From the NCBI RefSeq assembly GCF_002813425.1, contig NZ_PHUL01000001.1:3525001-3589000 (forward strand): DNA of 64,000 bases. Direction: 5' to 3'. The notes beneath the pieces are model-generated. The model was not told the origin of the DNA, ran no database searches, and saw only the letters and a list, made by a program, of their open reading frames with translations. The number at the start of each line of letters is the position of its first letter. Positions within the stretch are counted from its first letter, which is position 1. The translations under genes and the position numbers were made by a program. Positions 35,416 to 45,115 of this stretch are shown here, one piece after another. The stretch comes from Cellulophaga sp. RHA19 (lineage in GTDB: Bacteria; Bacteroidota; Bacteroidia; Flavobacteriales; Flavobacteriaceae).

Positions 35416-36429
35416 TTGTCAAACAAAAAAACCACCCTTAAAGATATTGCTGGTAAGCTAAACATATCTACCGCTGCTGTTAGTAAGGCTTTACGTAATG
35501 ATTCTCGTATTAGTAAAAAGACAAAAGAGGCTGTAAAAAAAATAGCAAAAGATTTAGATTACCAACCAAATAACCTTGCTAGTGCCCTACGTAGTGGTAA
35601 AAGTAATTTGGTGGGTGTTATGGTACCAAGCACAAATAGCTCTTACTTTTCATCGGTTTTACAAAATATAGAAGAGGTTTTAAATAGTAAAGGCTATAAT
35701 GTAATTGTAACACAGTCTAACGAGTCTTACACTAAAGAATGTAATAATATAGATACGCTACTTTTTACACAGGTAGATGGCATTATTGCGTCTATGGCAA
35801 ATGAAACGGTAAACTTAGATTTTTTTGAAAAAATAAAAACCAAAGGCATACCACTTATTTTGTTTGATAGAGGTGAAAATGATTTAAATGTAGATTATAT
35901 TGGTATAAACGATTATGATAGTAGCCATATGATTGTTGACCATTTGGTACAACAAGGCCGTAAAAATATTGCTCATATAGGCGGATTTAAACACACACGT
36001 ATTTTTAACAACAGAATTAGAGGTTATGTTGATGCTTTGCAAAAACACAAACTTACTTTGTTTGATGATTATGTGAGTGAAAGTAACCTTAAAATTGAAG
36101 ATGGCAGAGCACAAATGAAAAAGTTGCTAGCACTTAAAAACCCACCAGATGCTGTATATGCTGCTAGTGATTATGCCGCTCTTGGTGCTTTGCAAGTTTT
36201 AAAAGAAGAAGATATTGCAGTACCCAAAACTATTGCGCTTGTTGGTTTTGGTAACGAACCCTTTACCACAATGGTTACACCAACTATTACAACTGTAGAC
36301 CAGCATAGTGCAGAAATTGGTAAAATTGCTGCACAAACCTTTTTAGAATATGCAGACAAAAAAACAGCTACACAGCAATTAAATAAAAAGATATTAGAGG
36401 CTAAGCTTATTGTTAGAGAATCGTCCTAA
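35416..36429 (+). CDS. LacI-family transcriptional regulator
   Basis: 337 residues starting at TTG (35416); an in-frame stop at 35410 rules out an upstream start. The N-terminal helix-turn-helix is TTLKDIAGKLNISTAAVSKA with a hinge near YQPNNLASALRSGKSNLVGV. The C-terminal part is a periplasmic-binding-protein fold (VMVPSTNSSYFSSVLQ, AHIGG, VYAASDYAALGALQVLKE) that would sense a sugar or sugar acid. It is divergent from kdgK-eda with two matching operators between them; a role as repressor of sugar-acid catabolism is inferred. Confidence 0.93.
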   Translation: MSNKKTTLKDIAGKLNISTAAVSKALRNDSRISKKTKEAVKKIAKDLDYQPNNLASALRSGKSNLVGVMVPSTNSSYFSSVLQNIEEVLNSKGYNVIVTQSNESYTKECNNIDTLLFTQVDGIIASMANETVNLDFFEKIKTKGIPLILFDRGENDLNVDYIGINDYDSSHMIVDHLVQQGRKNIAHIGGFKHTRIFNNRIRGYVDALQKHKLTLFDDYVSESNLKIEDGRAQMKKLLALKNPPDAVYAASDYAALGALQVLKEEDIAVPKTIALVGFGNEPFTTMVTPTITTVDQHSAEIGKIAAQTFLEYADKKTATQQLNKKILEAKLIVRESS

Positions 36430-36451
36430 AAAAACTTAGTGTTATAAATGC

Positions 36452-36483
36452 AAAAAGTCGTGCTAACAAGCACGACTTTTATA
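36452..36483. terminator. Bidirectional terminator between the regulator and a sulfatase
   Basis: AAAAAGTCGTGCT and AGCACGACTTTTA form a long stem with a 3-base loop, with A/T runs on both sides. It serves the converging genes. Confidence 0.9.
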
Positions 36484-36500
36484 TATGTAAAATCTCAAGT

Positions 36501-37985
36501 TTACTTAAACGGAAACAACTCCGACTCGGTATGAGAATCTTTCATTATTTGTTTTAACTCTGCAACTAAATTTAAGTTTGCAGAAGCAACATTGTGTTCT
36601 TCTTTAGGGTCTGTAGCTAAATTATACAGCTCAAACTTACCTTGTTTTGCTGCATTCATTTTATACCAAACACCTTTCCAATCGCCTTTTCTTACTGCTT
36701 TTCTACCTTTTTGAATATTAAATTCCCAATACAAATACTTATGTTGTTTTTGCTCGCCTTGGTCTAGTAATGTTGGTACTAAAGAAATACCATCTACCTC
36801 TACCGGAATTGTAGTTTCTGTGATATCTGCTACTGTTGGTAAAATATCCCAAAAAGCAGAAACCATATTTGTGGTTGTACCTGCTTTAATTTTGTTAGGC
36901 CAAACTGCTATAAAAGGAGTACGTATACCACCTTCATACAAATCTCTTTTTTCACCTTTTAATCCGCCTCCACTATTAAAATAAGCCGGATTTGCACCAC
37001 CTTCTTTGTGTGGACCATTGTCACTAGCAAACATAATAATTGTATTGTCTGCAATACCTAGTTCTTCTACCTTAGCTACAATTTGCCCTACATACACATC
37101 TAACCTATCTACCATAGATGCATACATTGCATATGGCTTGTCTTGTGAGCTATATTCTGTTGGGTTTATATCTGCACCATAATCTGATGTGTAACTTTCT
37201 TTAGTGGTATGTGGTACTTCTTTAAACTTACCATCGTACTTTTTAAAAATAGAATCTTTAGGAGCCATTAACTCTGCGTGTGGCAAAACTAAAGGTACAT
37301 AAGCAAAAAATGGTTTGTCTTTATTGTCCTCTAAAAACTTTAAAGTTTCTTCTTGTATAAGGTCTGGTGCATAGGTTACCATATTGGTATAATCATTACC
37401 CTCTAAAAGTACTTTTTCTTCATTTTTCCATAAATGAGGCGGATAGTAACGGTGTGCCATACGCTGACAATTGTACCCATAAAAGTCATCAAAACCTTGC
37501 TTTATAGGGTCTCCTGTAGAACCTATATAACCCAACCCCCATTTACCAAAAGCACCATTAGTATAGCCTGCTTCTTTTAAAACCTCAGCTATGGTAACGC
37601 TAGAAGCTGGTATGGGCTCCTGGCCTTCTTGCCCCTTTAATTCTCTATTACCTCTAATAGGAGTGTGCCCAGTGTGCAGACCTGTCATTAAAGAAGATCT
37701 AGACGGTGCACATACCGCAGAACCGGTATAGTGTTGTGTAAACTTTATACCCCTTTCTGCTAACTTATCTATGTTAGGTGTTTTAAAATTTACCTGACCA
37801 TAACTACTTAAATCACCATACCCTAAATCATCTGCCAAAATGTAAATAATATTAGGTTTTGGTTGTACGGCTTCTTCTTTTACAACTGTTGCTTCAGGTT
37901 GCTTTTTTGTTTCTTTACAAGCTAAAAAAAGCAATGAGGCAGAAACAACATACAGGCTACTCTTTATAAATCTCATTAATTTCAT
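36501..37985 (-). CDS. Lipoprotein sulfatase (S1 family)
   Basis: 494 residues with lipobox LFLAC (Cys23). The formylglycine site is Cys92 in VCAPSRSSLMTG. Metal ligands are in ADDLGYGDLSSYG and FASDNGPH; GKWGLG is also typical. The enzyme should remove a sulfate ester from a polysaccharide fragment at the cell envelope. It is closely similar to the partial sulfatase at 62959 along its C-terminal 340 residues. It is downstream of another sulfatase by 27 bp. The subfamily and position specificity are not assigned. Confidence 0.92.
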   Translation of the reverse strand: MKLMRFIKSSLYVVSASLLFLACKETKKQPEATVVKEEAVQPKPNIIYILADDLGYGDLSSYGQVNFKTPNIDKLAERGIKFTQHYTGSAVCAPSRSSLMTGLHTGHTPIRGNRELKGQEGQEPIPASSVTIAEVLKEAGYTNGAFGKWGLGYIGSTGDPIKQGFDDFYGYNCQRMAHRYYPPHLWKNEEKVLLEGNDYTNMVTYAPDLIQEETLKFLEDNKDKPFFAYVPLVLPHAELMAPKDSIFKKYDGKFKEVPHTTKESYTSDYGADINPTEYSSQDKPYAMYASMVDRLDVYVGQIVAKVEELGIADNTIIMFASDNGPHKEGGANPAYFNSGGGLKGEKRDLYEGGIRTPFIAVWPNKIKAGTTTNMVSAFWDILPTVADITETTIPVEVDGISLVPTLLDQGEQKQHKYLYWEFNIQKGRKAVRKGDWKGVWYKMNAAKQGKFELYNLATDPKEEHNVASANLNLVAELKQIMKDSHTESELFPFK

Positions 37986-38012
37986 TCTAAATTATTAAAA
38001 AAAACACACTAT

Positions 38013-39578
38013 TTACCTAAGTTTAAGTTGTTGTATATTTTTGTATTCTTTACCACGAATAGCTTCAAACTCAGTAACCATTTCTTGTAACTTTTCTGGA
38101 TTAGCTTTTGCTAAATTGTTTTGTTGTGCCTTGTCTTCTTTTAAATTGTACAACTGAAAATCTGGACTACTACCTGTTTCTATATCAACTTTTTCTTGGT
38201 AAGTTTTGCCTTTGTAAGGAGGTATCATTAACCAATTTCCACTGCGTAATGCAGTTCTAGAGGTTGCCTCTATCACTAAATTATTTCTCCCCTTATCTGT
38301 TTCTCCTAAAAACGTTTGCATTAAGTCTTTACTATCTGTTGTTGCTTCTTTTGTACCAGTTAATGTTGCTAAAGAAGCTAATAAATCCATTTGACAAACA
38401 ATAGCGTCAGATACTCCAGGTTTTATATGGTCTTTCCAATAAGTAATAAAAGGAACACGTGTACCTGCCTCAAATAAACTATACTTACCTCCTCTTAAAC
38501 CTCCTTTTGGGTCGTGTTTTCCTATTTTTTCTACAGCATCATCATAATACCCATCATTTAAAACAGGACCATTATCACTAGAAAAAACAATTAAAGTATT
38601 TTCTAAAAGCCCTTCTTCTTTTAATGTTTTTACAAACTCGCCAATACACCAATCTGCTTCTAAAATAACATCTCCTCTTGGACCTAAACCAGATGTACCT
38701 GCAAAACGAGGATGTGGTGTACGTGGTACGTGTGGTTGCTGCATTGCATAGTATAAAAAGAACGGAGAGTTTTTATGTGTTTTTACATAATCTTGTGCTT
38801 TAGCTAAAAAGTGATCTGCCATATCCACATCACTCCATTTTGCAGCCTCGCCACCTTTCATAAATCCAATTCTACCAATACCATTTACAATACTATTATT
38901 GTGGCCGTGGTGCCATTTCATATCTACCATTTCTGGATTATCTATAGCAGTTGGTTCCCCCTCAAAATTAGTTTTGTAATTTACCTCTATTGGGTCTTTA
39001 GGATCTAAACCAACAACATTACCATTATTTATATAAACCGTTGGCACACGGTCTTGTGTTGCTGCTAAAATGTAAGCATCATCAAAACCAACTTCATTAG
39101 GTCCTGGAGAAACACGCTCATTCCAATTTACATTTCCTGTACCTAAACCTAAATGCCACTTACCGACTATTGCCGTTTGGTATCCTTGATTTTTAAGCAT
39201 TTTAGGCAGTGTTTGTTGTTCTGTGCTAATTAACAATGGTGCAGTACCAGGTAATATTTTTGCATCTTTATTACGCCAAGGATACATACCTGTTAATAAA
39301 GCATACCTACTAGGTGTACAAGTTGCAGAAGAAGCGTAACCGTTAGTAAACTTTATGCCTCCAGAGGCTAAAGCATCTATATTTGGCGTGCTTAATTCTG
39401 TTGCTCCGTATGAGCTAATGTCACCATATCCTAAATCATCTAAATAAATAACAACAACATTAGGCTTTACTTCTTTGTTTTCTTCTACAACAACATTTTT
39501 CTCCTCTTTGGGTTTTTCTTTACAACTAAATGCAACCAATGCAAAAGAAAGAGCTATTAGGTTAAGAGCTTTTTTCAT
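38013..39578 (-). CDS. Lipoprotein sulfatase (S1 family)
   Basis: 521 residues, lipobox VAFSC (Cys19). The formylglycine Cys87 is in TCTPSRYALLTG. Other blocks are LDDLGYGDISSYGATE, VGKWHLGLGTG and FSSDNGPVLND. Its sequence resembles arylsulfatase A-like enzymes and differs from the neighbouring sulfatase, so a different sulfate position is likely. It lies downstream of the SusCD operon but is separated from it by a terminator. Confidence 0.92.
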   Translation of the reverse strand: MKKALNLIALSFALVAFSCKEKPKEEKNVVVEENKEVKPNVVVIYLDDLGYGDISSYGATELSTPNIDALASGGIKFTNGYASSATCTPSRYALLTGMYPWRNKDAKILPGTAPLLISTEQQTLPKMLKNQGYQTAIVGKWHLGLGTGNVNWNERVSPGPNEVGFDDAYILAATQDRVPTVYINNGNVVGLDPKDPIEVNYKTNFEGEPTAIDNPEMVDMKWHHGHNNSIVNGIGRIGFMKGGEAAKWSDVDMADHFLAKAQDYVKTHKNSPFFLYYAMQQPHVPRTPHPRFAGTSGLGPRGDVILEADWCIGEFVKTLKEEGLLENTLIVFSSDNGPVLNDGYYDDAVEKIGKHDPKGGLRGGKYSLFEAGTRVPFITYWKDHIKPGVSDAIVCQMDLLASLATLTGTKEATTDSKDLMQTFLGETDKGRNNLVIEATSRTALRSGNWLMIPPYKGKTYQEKVDIETGSSPDFQLYNLKEDKAQQNNLAKANPEKLQEMVTEFEAIRGKEYKNIQQLKLR

Positions 39579-39618
39579 AGGGTATTCATTTTTATTTTAA
39601 TAATGCTTATTTCTATCT

Positions 39619-39659
39619 AAAAAAAAGATTCCATTTCAATATTAAATTGAAACGGAACC
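39619..39659 (-). terminator. Terminator of the SusCD operon
   Basis: On the minus strand GGTTCCGTTTCAAT pairs imperfectly with ATTGAAATGGAATC, followed by eight T. It lies 10 bases beyond the lipoprotein at 39668 and divides it from the sulfatase genes. Confidence 0.85.
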
Positions 39660-39667
39660 TTTAAACT

Positions 39668-40150
39668 TTATTCTTCTAATACGTTAACTGTTATTGTTTT
39701 ATCTACTTTCCAGACATCATCTACTTTTACAGATTCTGCTACAGAGTCCTTGTAGGTATTTATGAGTCTTACATTTTTTTCTCCTACCTCATCAAAAAGC
39801 ACATAAATTAATTCATCTGAAGAATTTTTTCCTACGCCAGATTTTACAAAACGTGCATAGTTTAGAGTATCTGCTGCGGTAAAATTACCATTCATATACC
39901 GCATACCATCTTCAATTTGCCACTGGTGACTTAATAAGCCTCTAGACAAATCGTTAAAAGCAACATACTTGTTTACTGCTACAACTCTTTTTTCTTCTTC
40001 GTTTTCATCAAGATCAAAAGAGGTCCAAATGGTAATACTAGAAAAGTCTCCGTATGGTGGTTCATAATCATCTTCTTCTGAACAACTAACAGTAAAGCAT
40101 AACACCGTTAATGCTACAGCACATTTTATTTTATTATGTATTGTTTTCAT
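39668..40150 (-). CDS. Surface lipoprotein of the SusCD operon
   Basis: 160 residues, lipobox FTVSC (Cys23) followed by an acidic SEEDDYEPP, typical of surface export. The domain has PKD-like beta strands (ITIWTSFDLDENEEEKRVVA, LSHQWQIEDGMRYM, NVRLINTYKDSV). It is encoded 11 bp after susD, the place of SusE/SusF-like glycan-binding proteins. A binding role is inferred from position. Confidence 0.7.
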   Translation of the reverse strand: MKTIHNKIKCAVALTVLCFTVSCSEEDDYEPPYGDFSSITIWTSFDLDENEEEKRVVAVNKYVAFNDLSRGLLSHQWQIEDGMRYMNGNFTAADTLNYARFVKSGVGKNSSDELIYVLFDEVGEKNVRLINTYKDSVAESVKVDDVWKVDKTITVNVLEE

Positions 40151-40161
40151 AGGTTTATATT

Positions 40162-41910
40162 TTAGTTGTTAAGCTTATTATTGTTAAGTGTTTCGCCTTG
40201 AGGAATATCAAAATAACCTGTTTGACCAGCAGACCAAGCCGATGCAGCATCTATATACTCTGAGAATTTTTTAGGGCCATTACCTGTTTGCAATAAACTT
40301 TGTTTACGAACAGCTTCCTTACCATTAGTTCTAATATATGTGTAATCTGCTACAGAAAATACTTGTGTACTTAAATCCTGAAATCTTTCTAACGTAACTC
40401 CCCAACGACGTAAATCTATAGTCCTTGTAGAAAAACCTTCTAAAGACAACTCTAAAGGATATTCTTTATACATTAAATGCTCCATTAAAGATGATGATGA
40501 ATATGTAACACCATCAAAATCGTGCGCACTGCCATCTGGCATACCCAACAATTGTAATCCCCAACGTTGACGTATTTGATTAACTAAATTTAATGCTCCG
40601 CTTACGTTACCTGCATTTAGCATACATTCTGCTTGCATTAAATACACTCCAGACAAACGGTTAACAACTATGTTTCTACCAGATTTCCAAGGAGAAGTAG
40701 AGGTTTCAAACTCGGTTATATGCCCTATATGATTGGTATATTTTTTATAATTAGAAAATCTTGTGTTACCAAAAGTTGTAGTTTGTGGTGCTACATAACC
40801 GTAGTATTCTGATAGTTCATCATTAACCACAGCAATGGTCTGTGACGCTCTTAAAGGTATAGTTTTAAGCGTACCAGTAATATCGCCATCTATGTAATTT
40901 CTAGGATCTTGTGTGTCCATAGGTTCTGTAGAATACGCATATGTTAACCAAGCAGAAGGCAACAACTGTGCTTGTCCGCCTATAGCTAATTTTTCTTCTG
41001 CGTGCCTAGCTGTTGGCGCTGTTCTACGTGCCAATCTGTTATTAAAAGATTCTTCATTAAAAAAGCCATCTTCTAATTGTTGATCATTTGCATAGTTAAT
41101 TTCAAAAATAGATTCTGAGTTAAACTCACCAGCAGTGGTAAACATTTTAGAAATATCTTGCTCTAACTCATACCCATAATCACCTCTTACATTGTTAATA
41201 ATGTCGTTAAAATAAGTACTTGCTTTATCATACTCTCCCCTATACAAACAACTAGTTCCCAATATAGTTGCAGCTGCACCAGCATCTACTCTAGATTTAG
41301 GTTCCATTTGCAATGGTAAGTTATTATAAGCATACTCTAAATCTTCAGTAAAAAAAGCTATTACTTCTTCTGATGTAGATAATGCTTTAGAGTACTCTGC
41401 ATTTGATTTTGGTGCAGACTCTCTAATAATAATTTTTCCTTCATTAAAAGTTGAGTGCAGGTAAAAATGCATTAAACCTCTAAAAAAACGTGCTTGTGCC
41501 ATTTGTTCTGTCCATCTTTTTTTAGATTTAAGATCATCTGTCATAGAGTTTAAACCCTCTATAACTTGGTTAGCCCTCCAAATTACTCTGTATTTAGAAT
41601 CCCATCTTTTTTGAACAATAGGATTATCAAAAGTTAAACGATGTTGGTACCAAGGCAAATAAGCACCAGTTGGATTATTTCTAGGTCCTGGATGTGCCAA
41701 ATCTGTACGATAAAATTCCTCTTCTAAACCTAGTATGTTATGGTCTAACATACCGCCGTATAAAGATGTAAGGTTAGACTCTGACTCCTCTAGAGTTCTC
41801 CAATATGTATCTGAAGATAAAAAATTTGGATTGGTTTCTTCTAGATAATCTGAACAGGATTGAAAAACTCCTGCCGCAATTAATACGATTATAATTATAT
41901 ACTTTTTCAT
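40162..41910 (-). CDS. susD: SusD/RagB-family glycan-binding lipoprotein
   Basis: 582 residues, lipobox VFQSC (Cys19) followed by SDYLEETNPN, the usual SusD start. Family blocks: WRANQVIEGLNSM, MAQARFFRGLMHFYL, TPR-like helices, and the C-terminal YLMQAECMLNAGNVSGALNLVNQIRQRWG with RRWG and a SusD-type ending. It forms a lid over the SusC transporter and captures oligosaccharides. It is encoded 10 bp after susC. Confidence 0.96.
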   Translation of the reverse strand: MKKYIIIIVLIAAGVFQSCSDYLEETNPNFLSSDTYWRTLEESESNLTSLYGGMLDHNILGLEEEFYRTDLAHPGPRNNPTGAYLPWYQHRLTFDNPIVQKRWDSKYRVIWRANQVIEGLNSMTDDLKSKKRWTEQMAQARFFRGLMHFYLHSTFNEGKIIIRESAPKSNAEYSKALSTSEEVIAFFTEDLEYAYNNLPLQMEPKSRVDAGAAATILGTSCLYRGEYDKASTYFNDIINNVRGDYGYELEQDISKMFTTAGEFNSESIFEINYANDQQLEDGFFNEESFNNRLARRTAPTARHAEEKLAIGGQAQLLPSAWLTYAYSTEPMDTQDPRNYIDGDITGTLKTIPLRASQTIAVVNDELSEYYGYVAPQTTTFGNTRFSNYKKYTNHIGHITEFETSTSPWKSGRNIVVNRLSGVYLMQAECMLNAGNVSGALNLVNQIRQRWGLQLLGMPDGSAHDFDGVTYSSSSLMEHLMYKEYPLELSLEGFSTRTIDLRRWGVTLERFQDLSTQVFSVADYTYIRTNGKEAVRKQSLLQTGNGPKKFSEYIDAASAWSAGQTGYFDIPQGETLNNNKLNN

Positions 41911-41920
41911 AATGTTGTGT

Positions 41921-44900
41921 TTAGAAGCTTATATTAATACCTAGTGAATACAAAGATGTTAATGGAAATCTAGATAAATCTAGTCCTCTTTGTGCTACAT
42001 TGCCCCCACCTACTTCGGGGTCATAACCATCATAACCAGTAATTGTTAACGGATTTTGTGCAGAAAAATAGATTCTTAATTTAGAAATTCCGTTTCTCAT
42101 TAACATATCTTTATCTAAGCTATACCCTAAAGAAACTTGTTTAAGTCTTAGGTAATCTCCGCTCTCTACCCACATATCTGTATCGCCATCATAATTTGGG
42201 TGTCTACCATTACGGTCTATATAAAAAGGTACATTAGATGTTGGGTTCTCTGGTGTCCACATATTATATAAATCTCTGTGACGACCTCTAGTAAAAGCAT
42301 CTGCTTTTGTACCGTTTATGATTTCTGCTCCAACAGATGCATACCAGTTCATAGAAAAATCGAAATTCTTATAAGCCCAAGTAAAGTTTAAACCAGCCTC
42401 AAAATCTGGTAAACCGCTACCAGAATATACTCTGTCATCATCTGTAATTTTACCATCGCCAGCATCTGCAATACCATCATTATCTGTATCTACAGTTTTT
42501 TGATCTGTATAAATTAAATCACCTAGTCTTGCATTAGAATCTAATTCTTGGTAAGCTAGCAGTTGTTCTTCTGTTTTTATAGTTCCTTGTGTTTGGTGTA
42601 ACCAAAATGAAGCTGCTTCTCTACCAACTTTAAAAACTGTAACAGGAGAACCAAGCACTTGAGAATTAGAGTTGTAAATAATATCTACACCATCTACAAT
42701 ACTTGTAATCTCATTAGAGTTTTTAGTAAACGTAGCACCAATAGTAATTTTGCTTTTTCCTATTTTTTCATTGTACTGTGCGCCTATTTCTAACCCCTTG
42801 TTAACCATATTACCAATGTTTAAAATTACATTTTGTGGCTGACCAGAAACAACACCTGTAGATCCCGGTAACCTAACAGGAAATAACATATCTTCCTTTT
42901 TAGTTACGTAGTAATCTGCTGTAAGTGTAAATTTATTTTTAAAGAAACCTAAATCTATACCAATATTATCAGATATTGATGTTTCCCATTTTACTTGTGG
43001 ATTAGAATAAGCTACTATTGCAGAACCTAAGTTTACAACTGCATCATTAGGATCAAAAATATAATCTCTTTCTCCAGAGATTACAGATGCAAACTGATAA
43101 TCGTTAAAACTATCATTACCAACAGTACCGTGACTGGCTCTAATTTTAAAGTTATTTACTGTTCCTTTTAAAGAAGACCAAAACTCTTCACTAGATACAT
43201 TCCACGCTCCTGATATAGAAGGAAAGTTACCCCAACGGTAGTTTTCTCCAAATTTACTAGAACCATCTCTTCTAATTAAACCAGATAATAAATATTTACC
43301 CTTGTAGTTGTATTGTAACCTACCTATTAAACCTATATTTTTTCTAACATAGTTAATTCCTGATTCTGCTAAAGGATCTTGTCCTGCGTTGTTTAAAACT
43401 TCTACCTCGTTAGAAATAACTCCGTTTCTAGAAGCTATAAAAGACTGAAAATTTCTTTCATCAAAAGATGTACTTGCTAAAGCAGTAACCGTATGGTCTC
43501 CAAAAGATTTTTTATAGTTAAAGCTACCATCCCAGCTAAAAACACTTAACCTAGAAGACTCTGCAGATACACCACTTTTTAACGGATCTACTTCAGATGT
43601 TTCTGTAGTCACATCAAAAAGCTCAAATCTTGGTCTAAATATGTTTCTAATACTATTGTTTATATTAGCACCTATTCTAGTTGTAAAATTAAGATCGTCT
43701 GTAATTTTACGGTTAATACTTAAACTAACATTAATTTTGTCTGTCTTTTGGTTATCGCTTCTTTTTAAATTTTGTGCTAAAGTATTTAAAGGAGTTTCTA
43801 CACCACCTTGACCAGACTCTGTAAAAAAGACATCGGAATCTCTATCAATTATAGGATAATAAGGTTTGTAGCGTATAGCATTAGTAAGCAAACTATTTGT
43901 TGCCCTGTTTCTATCTTCTAATGTATACCCAATACTTGTATTAATTTTCCAGTTTTCTGTGTTGTAGGTTGTATTTGCTCTACCATTATACCTTCTAAAA
44001 GAAGAGCCAATAAGTACACCATCTGCATCAAAATAACCACCTACCACGTTGTAAGTAAATTTTTCTGTACCTCCAGAAATGTTTAAATTATAGGTTTTGC
44101 TTTCTGTATTATTTATTAAAACAATGTCTCTTAAATCGTTATCATTACTTAACCATTCTGCTCTATTTGGCCCTGGATCAAAAGCTTGTGGGTAGTACTT
44201 CTTCATTTGTGTTTCAAAATAAAGCTGCTCCTTCGTATTTAAAAGTGGTATATTTTTACCTAAATCCTGTATACCGTAAGAGTGATTAAACTCTACACGC
44301 ATTGCTCCTTCTTTACCTCTTTTTGTTGTAATTAATATTACACCTGCTGCACCACGAGTACCATATACAGCTGCAGAAGCGGCATCTTTAAGTACATCTA
44401 TAGTTTCTATTTCGTTTGCACTTAACCTAGGATCTCCTTGCTGTGGTATACCATCTACAACAAACAATGGTGTATTGGTACCAGACAAAGAGGTTATACC
44501 TCTAATTTGTATGCTAGACTGTTCTCCTGGTTCTCCAGAATTTGCGGTAATATTTACACCTGCTACTTGCCCTTGTAAAGCAGAAGCTAAATCTGGTGTA
44601 ATAAATTGTTCTACTGCCTCTGACTTTATTTGTGCTACGGCTCCGGTAAGTTCCTTTTTCTTAACTGTACCGTACCCTATAACAACTACCTCGTCTAGAG
44701 TTTCTAAATCTGTATCTAAAACAACATTAAGTTTGCTGCCAGTTACTTTTATAGATTTAGGTTCCATTCCTATAAAACTAAATTCTAGGATAGCTCCTAC
44801 TTTAGTTTTTATAGCATAATTACCATCAAAATCTGCTGCTACACCATTTGTTGTTCCTTTTTCTACTACAGACACTCCTGCAATGGGTAAACCATCATCA

Positions 44901-45031
44901 GAGCTTGTTACTGTTCCTTTTACTTCTAGTTCTTGTGCTATTGCACTAAAAGTGAAGAACAACAACACAAAAGTTAGTAGTACTTTAGAACCAATTGCCT
45001 TTGGTTTTAGAGTTTTTGTTTTGTTTTTCAT
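41921..45031 (-). CDS. susC: SusC/RagA-family TonB-dependent transporter
   Basis: 1036 residues. Signal peptide (cleavage after FSAIAQ), carboxypeptidase-like regulatory domain (ELEVKGTVTSSDDGLPIAGV...), TonB box region (LDEVVVIGYGTVKKKELTGA), plug domain (LASALQGQVAGVNITANSG; VDGIPQQGDPRLSANEIETI) and a long beta-barrel. It imports glycan fragments across the outer membrane with SusD. It is upstream of susD and downstream of the GH110-like gene, 84 bp away. Confidence 0.97.
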   Translation of the reverse strand: MKNKTKTLKPKAIGSKVLLTFVLLFFTFSAIAQELEVKGTVTSSDDGLPIAGVSVVEKGTTNGVAADFDGNYAIKTKVGAILEFSFIGMEPKSIKVTGSKLNVVLDTDLETLDEVVVIGYGTVKKKELTGAVAQIKSEAVEQFITPDLASALQGQVAGVNITANSGEPGEQSSIQIRGITSLSGTNTPLFVVDGIPQQGDPRLSANEIETIDVLKDAASAAVYGTRGAAGVILITTKRGKEGAMRVEFNHSYGIQDLGKNIPLLNTKEQLYFETQMKKYYPQAFDPGPNRAEWLSNDNDLRDIVLINNTESKTYNLNISGGTEKFTYNVVGGYFDADGVLIGSSFRRYNGRANTTYNTENWKINTSIGYTLEDRNRATNSLLTNAIRYKPYYPIIDRDSDVFFTESGQGGVETPLNTLAQNLKRSDNQKTDKINVSLSINRKITDDLNFTTRIGANINNSIRNIFRPRFELFDVTTETSEVDPLKSGVSAESSRLSVFSWDGSFNYKKSFGDHTVTALASTSFDERNFQSFIASRNGVISNEVEVLNNAGQDPLAESGINYVRKNIGLIGRLQYNYKGKYLLSGLIRRDGSSKFGENYRWGNFPSISGAWNVSSEEFWSSLKGTVNNFKIRASHGTVGNDSFNDYQFASVISGERDYIFDPNDAVVNLGSAIVAYSNPQVKWETSISDNIGIDLGFFKNKFTLTADYYVTKKEDMLFPVRLPGSTGVVSGQPQNVILNIGNMVNKGLEIGAQYNEKIGKSKITIGATFTKNSNEITSIVDGVDIIYNSNSQVLGSPVTVFKVGREAASFWLHQTQGTIKTEEQLLAYQELDSNARLGDLIYTDQKTVDTDNDGIADAGDGKITDDDRVYSGSGLPDFEAGLNFTWAYKNFDFSMNWYASVGAEIINGTKADAFTRGRHRDLYNMWTPENPTSNVPFYIDRNGRHPNYDGDTDMWVESGDYLRLKQVSLGYSLDKDMLMRNGISKLRIYFSAQNPLTITGYDGYDPEVGGGNVAQRGLDLSRFPLTSLYSLGINISF

Positions 45032-45115
45032 TTTCTTAAGTTTTAGTTTTTTAGTTTTAGTTAGTTTCCTTTTTATCGCTATCTACTTCATTTATATATT
45101 GATTTTAATTATTAC

